DNA of 15,573 bases from MGOM01 sp035455265. Its GTDB lineage: Bacteria > Chloroflexota > Anaerolineae > Anaerolineales > E44-bin32. The stretch lies in NCBI GenBank assembly GCA_035455265.1, contig DATIFK010000171.1, positions 1 through 15,573 of the forward strand, in the 5' to 3' direction. The position numbers were made by a program, and so were the translations under genes. The notes beneath the pieces are model-generated. The model did no database searches. It was not told the origin of the DNA and was given only the letters and a program-made list of their open reading frames with translations. Below are positions 12,500 through 15,573 of this stretch, piece by piece (the stretch's first letter is position 1; each line of letters opens with the position of its first letter).

Positions 12500-13813
12500 T
12501 CACTTCACGAATCGTTGGCGAACCCCCGCTGGAAAGGCCGACCAACCCGCGTACGTGGCCGAGTCGCCCAGGTCATCCTCGATGCGCAATAGCTGGTTGA
12601 ACTTCGCTACCCTGTCGGATCGCGCCGGCGCACCGGTCTTGATTTGCCCCAAATCGAGGGCGACAGCGAGATCGGCGATCGTGGTGTCTTCCGTCTCGCC
12701 CGATCGATGGGAGACGATGGCGTTCCATCCGCCCTGCCGGCACAAAGCCACGGCGTCGAGCGTCTCCGACAGCGTACCGATCTGGTTGACCTTCACCAAC
12801 AAAGCATTGCAGGCTTTCTGTTCGATCGCTCTCCGCACCCGCTCTGGGTTGGTCACCAGCAAGTCGTCGCCGACGATCTGCAGCCGGTCCCCCAGGGCTT
12901 CCGTGAGCAACTTCCAAGTCGCCCAATCATCTTGGGCCAGGCCGTCCTCAAGCGACGCGATCGGGTAGCTGTCGACCCACGTCGTCCAGAAGCGGACCAT
13001 CTCCTCGCCGGTCAGCTCCCGCCCCTCCCGGCGCAGGCGGTACTTGCCGGAGGCTTCGTCGAACAGCTCCGAGGCGGCAGGATCGAGCGCCAACACGACC
13101 TGGTTGCCGGCGTGGTAGCCGGCTTTATCGATGGCCTCCAGGATCAAGTCGAGCGCTTCCTGGTTCGCCTTGAGGTTCGGAGCGAAGCCGCCCTCGTCCC
13201 CCACCAGGGTCGAGTAGCCGCGGCTCTTGAGCACGCCTTTGAGGGCCTGGTAGATCTCGACGCCCCAGCGTAATCCCTCGGCGAAGCTCGGCGCGCCAAC
13301 CGGCATCACCATGAACTCCTGAGCGTCGGTCGATTGCCAGGCCGTGTGCGCCCCGCCGTTGAGGATGTTCATCATGGGCACAGGAAGCCGACAGGCTCCG
13401 GCACCACCGAGGTAGCGGTACAGGGGTAGAGCGCGCGACACCGCGGCAGCGTGAGCGGTCGCCAGGCTGGCACCCAGGATGGCATTGGCGCCCAACCGGC
13501 TCTTGTTCGCCGTGCCATCCAGATCGATCATGGCGCTGTCGATGGCCCGCTGATCGAGCGCGTCCATCCCGACCAAGGCCTCGGCGATCGACGTCCGAAC
13601 GTTCTCCACGGCCTTGCGCACCCCCTTTCCGCCGTAGCGGGAAGGGTCCCCATCGCGCAACTCGAGAGCCTCGTGGACGCCCGTGGAGGCGCCGGACGGG
13701 ACTCGGGCGCTGCCCAGGCTTCCGTCGAACAGATAGACCTCGACCTCGACCGTCGGATTGCCACGTGAGTCCAAGACCTCGCGCGCGTGGACTCGCTCGA
13801 TCCGCGTATCCAT
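12500..13813 (-). CDS. eno: Enolase
   Basis: This 437-aa phosphopyruvate hydratase interconverts 2-phosphoglycerate and phosphoenolpyruvate in glycolysis. The ATG at 13813 has AGGAGG 9 nt upstream, and family similarity begins at once (REVLDSRGNPTVEVEV). Catalytic and magnesium residues are present: E207 in GDEGGFAP, K341 in LVKVNQIG, K392 in IKTGAPARSD, and metal ligands D244 (ALDPAASE), E289 (SLEDGL) and D316 (VGDD). The signature SHRSGETED is intact. The loop after NGGAH reads TAWQSTDAQEFM, where most bacterial enolases have ADNNVDIQEFM, a modest variation. The gene is divergent from the cysteine desulfurase and converges on the zinc-ribbon gene. It has its own promoter and appears to be transcribed alone. 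Confidence 0.97.
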   Translation of the reverse strand: MDTRIERVHAREVLDSRGNPTVEVEVYLFDGSLGSARVPSGASTGVHEALELRDGDPSRYGGKGVRKAVENVRTSIAEALVGMDALDQRAIDSAMIDLDGTANKSRLGANAILGASLATAHAAAVSRALPLYRYLGGAGACRLPVPMMNILNGGAHTAWQSTDAQEFMVMPVGAPSFAEGLRWGVEIYQALKGVLKSRGYSTLVGDEGGFAPNLKANQEALDLILEAIDKAGYHAGNQVVLALDPAASELFDEASGKYRLRREGRELTGEEMVRFWTTWVDSYPIASLEDGLAQDDWATWKLLTEALGDRLQIVGDDLLVTNPERVRRAIEQKACNALLVKVNQIGTLSETLDAVALCRQGGWNAIVSHRSGETEDTTIADLAVALDLGQIKTGAPARSDRVAKFNQLLRIEDDLGDSATYAGWSAFPAGVRQRFVK

Positions 13814-13843
13814 GATGACCGGCCTCCTCCCGACCGCGAGGCG

Positions 13844-13849
13844 ATTATA
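13844..13849 (-). promoter_or_regulatory. -10 box of the enolase promoter (TATAAT, minus strand)
   Basis: TATAAT reads on the minus strand at 13849-13844. The 17-bp-spaced -35 region is poor (CTTCC-like). The predicted start near 13837 leaves about 24 nt before the enolase ATG, including AGGAGG. It lies 38 bp from the divergent -10 of the desulfurase gene. Confidence 0.55.
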
Positions 13850-13887
13850 CCCAGCCCGTCGCCGACGGAAGGCGCGCACAAGTCGCA

Positions 13888-13896
13888 TGCTACAAT
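13888..13896 (+). promoter_or_regulatory. Extended -10 promoter of the cysteine desulfurase gene, apparently leaderless
   Basis: TGcTACAAT (-10 at 13891-13896) ends 7 bp before ATG 13904. The transcription start is therefore expected at or within a base or two of the start codon, making this a leaderless mRNA. The sequence is identical to the extended -10 of tRNA-His. Confidence 0.65.
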
Positions 13897-13903
13897 GGCC
13901 GGC

Positions 13904-15076
13904 ATGTCGCCTGAGAAATACGTGTACCTCGACTACGCTGCCACGACGCCCCTCGACGCGCGCGTCCTGGCAGCGATGCAGCCGTTCTGGTCGGATAGGT
14001 TCGGCAATCCCTCCTCGCTCCACCAGGCCGGACAGGTAGCGGAGGCCGCCGTCGAGGCCTCGCGCCGAACGATCGCAGGCCTTCTCGGCTGCGCCCCCGA
14101 GGAGGTCGTCTTCACCAGCGGAGGCACAGAGAGCGACAACCTGGCCGTTCGCGGGGCCGCCCTCGCCGAAGCCCAGTCGCGCGGCGCCGACCACATTCTC
14201 ATCTCGCCCGTCGAACATCATGCCGTCCTGCGGACGGCTGAAGATCTAGCCGCGCACCATGGCTTCCAACTCGAGCTTCTCCCCGTGGACGCCTTTGGCC
14301 GTGTCGACCCGAATGAGGTGCGGCGGCGCCTTCGACCCACGACGGCCGTCGTCTCGGTGATCTACGGCAACAACGAGATCGGCACGCTCAATCCCATCGA
14401 TGCCATTGGCGCGGTCTGTCATGACGCCGGAATCCCATTCCATAGCGACGCCGTCCAGGCCGCCGCCCACTTGCGGCTTGACGTTCAGCGCCTCAACGTC
14501 GACCTGCTGTCCATCGGGGGCCACAAGTTCTACGGCCCCAAGGGAGTCGGCGCGCTCTACTGTCGCGAGGGCCTTCCCATCCAGCCGACCGCGACCGGCG
14601 GCGGACAGGAGCACGGCCTGCGGCCTGGAACCCACAATGTCCCGCTGATAGTCGGCCTGGCCGAAGCCTTCCGCATCGCCCAGGAGGCAGCGGCCGCATC
14701 GGCGAACGGCACCTCCTTGCGCGACCGCTTGCTGGCTCACGTTCCCGAAGCCGCGGAGGACGTTCGCATCACCGGCCACCCCACCGAACGATTGCCCAAC
14801 CATGCCTCATTCGCCGTCCGAAACGTGGACGGCAACCACCTCATCGCCGCCCTGGACCGCGCCGGATTCGCCTGCTCGACGGGTTCCGCATGCAAAACGG
14901 GCGACCCTGAGCCTTCCGACGTCCTCACGGCCCTGGGCCTCAGCCGCGAATGGGCGCTCGGATCCCTCCGACTGACCGTCGGCCGACCCACGCGCCCAGA
15001 GGACATCGAAGCCTTCCTCGACGTGTTCCCTCGCCTCGTCGAGAATGTCCGCGCCATCGGCGCCGGAGCCGGATGA
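13904..15076 (+). CDS. Cysteine desulfurase (IscS/NifS family)
   Basis: This 390-aa PLP enzyme takes sulfur from cysteine as a protein-bound persulfide, giving alanine. The ATG at 13904 is chosen because YLDYAATTPLDARV, the family N-terminus, follows directly and the leaderless promoter points to it. Visible residues are the PLP-stacking His in VEHHAV (H105), the PLP Lys in GGHKFYGPKGVG (K208), the GGGQEHGLRPGTHNV motif, and the persulfide Cys in ACSTGSACKTG (C330, with C324 at the first Cys position). The mnmA start overlaps its stop in ATGA, so the sulfur is probably passed to MnmA for tRNA thiolation. It may also supply Fe-S assembly, but no iscU or sufB is in the window. Confidence 0.94.
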   Translation: MSPEKYVYLDYAATTPLDARVLAAMQPFWSDRFGNPSSLHQAGQVAEAAVEASRRTIAGLLGCAPEEVVFTSGGTESDNLAVRGAALAEAQSRGADHILISPVEHHAVLRTAEDLAAHHGFQLELLPVDAFGRVDPNEVRRRLRPTTAVVSVIYGNNEIGTLNPIDAIGAVCHDAGIPFHSDAVQAAAHLRLDVQRLNVDLLSIGGHKFYGPKGVGALYCREGLPIQPTATGGGQEHGLRPGTHNVPLIVGLAEAFRIAQEAAAASANGTSLRDRLLAHVPEAAEDVRITGHPTERLPNHASFAVRNVDGNHLIAALDRAGFACSTGSACKTGDPEPSDVLTALGLSREWALGSLRLTVGRPTRPEDIEAFLDVFPRLVENVRAIGAGAG

Positions 15077-15573
15077 CTTCGGACGGACCTATCGCCGTCG
15101 CCATGAGCGGTGGCGTAGACAGTTCGGTCGCGGCCGCGATGTTGGCCGATACCGGACGCCCAGTGTTCGGGCTGATGCTTCGCCTCTGGGCGGCGCCAGG
15201 CGTGGCCAACCGCTGTTGCTCGCCCGCCGACGTCGAAAGGGCACGCCGCGTAGCGGGAGACCTTGGCATCCCTTTCTACGTTCTCGACGCGCAGGAGTCG
15301 TTCCGTGCGAGCGTCGTGCGCGTCTTTGTTGATGGCTACACGCACGGCCTCACTCCCAACCCGTGCATCGAATGCAACCGGCAAGTCCGCTGGTCGTACC
15401 TGTTGAGGTCCGCACTGGCGCTTGGCGCTGTACAGATGGCCACCGGTCACTACGCGCGGCTCGAGGTTTCGCTGGAAGGGCCCGTCCTTCGCCGCGCTGC
15501 CGACCAAGACAAGGACCAGTCGTACGTGCTTGGGATGCTTTCTGCCGAAGAACTGTCTCGCTCGCTCTTCCCC
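15073..15573 (+). CDS. mnmA: tRNA-specific 2-thiouridylase MnmA (3' end beyond window)
   Basis: The first 167 residues of MnmA are present, and the frame is open to the last base. MnmA adenylates U34 of tRNA-Lys, -Glu and -Gln and replaces the C2 oxygen with sulfur. The N-terminal PP-loop reads VAMSGGVDSSVAAAML (residues 9-24). NPCIECNRQVRW carries the first catalytic Cys (C98), and ATGHYARL and DKDQSYVLGML are family signatures. The CC pair in ANRCCSPADVERARRVA is also typical. The ATG lies in the ATGA overlap with the desulfurase stop, so translation is likely coupled to its sulfur donor. The second catalytic Cys would be in the missing C-terminal part. Confidence 0.95.
   Translation, partial: MTSDGPIAVAMSGGVDSSVAAAMLADTGRPVFGLMLRLWAAPGVANRCCSPADVERARRVAGDLGIPFYVLDAQESFRASVVRVFVDGYTHGLTPNPCIECNRQVRWSYLLRSALALGAVQMATGHYARLEVSLEGPVLRRAADQDKDQSYVLGMLSAEELSRSLFP

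Overview
The window is GC-rich, gene-dense bacterial chromosome. Most of it is housekeeping, with no phage, insertion sequence or CRISPR array. The gene set suggests Chloroflexota, perhaps an Anaerolineae-like lineage: a mevalonate/phosphomevalonate decarboxylase, a site-2 protease, a HEAT-repeat protein, an orphan ParA-like ATPase, and short-leader promoters of the type TGcTATAAT. That placement is inferred from gene content and was not tested with a tree.

Positions 2-9236 are all on the plus strand. They begin with the 3' end of a probably exported protein of unknown family. Next comes a histidine-centred stretch: a histidine/aromatic ammonia-lyase with an unusual Ser-Ser-Gly cofactor triad, histidyl-tRNA synthetase, and tRNA-His(GTG). 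HisRS has its own promoter and a leader that looks like an attenuator. The tRNA has its own promoter inside the 3' end of hisS and is followed by a strong hairpin terminator. After the terminator lie the ParA-like ATPase, the GHMP-family decarboxylase, a RseP-type membrane protease, a HEAT-repeat protein, a three-unit 44-bp hairpin repeat array, an AEC-family transporter and an acylphosphatase.

Positions 9264-11604 are on the minus strand. They hold radC, followed 7 bp later by a cytosolic-looking fusion of an M23 (LytM) peptidase domain and a glycosidase-like barrel. A membrane-anchored double zinc-ribbon protein is transcribed divergently from radC and ends at a strong terminator. Enolase (minus strand) converges on that terminator across about 250 bp of hairpin-rich non-coding DNA. 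Enolase is divergent from a cysteine desulfurase, whose stop codon overlaps the start of mnmA. Those last two genes form a sulfur-relay pair for tRNA 2-thiouridine synthesis. mnmA is cut by the window end.

The points most worth a second look are the candidate ribosome-mediated attenuator of hisS beside its cognate tRNA, the 44-bp array that fills one intergenic gap and supplies the next start codon, the M23-barrel fusion, the Ser-Ser-Gly ammonia-lyase, and the orphan ParA with an altered Walker A motif.
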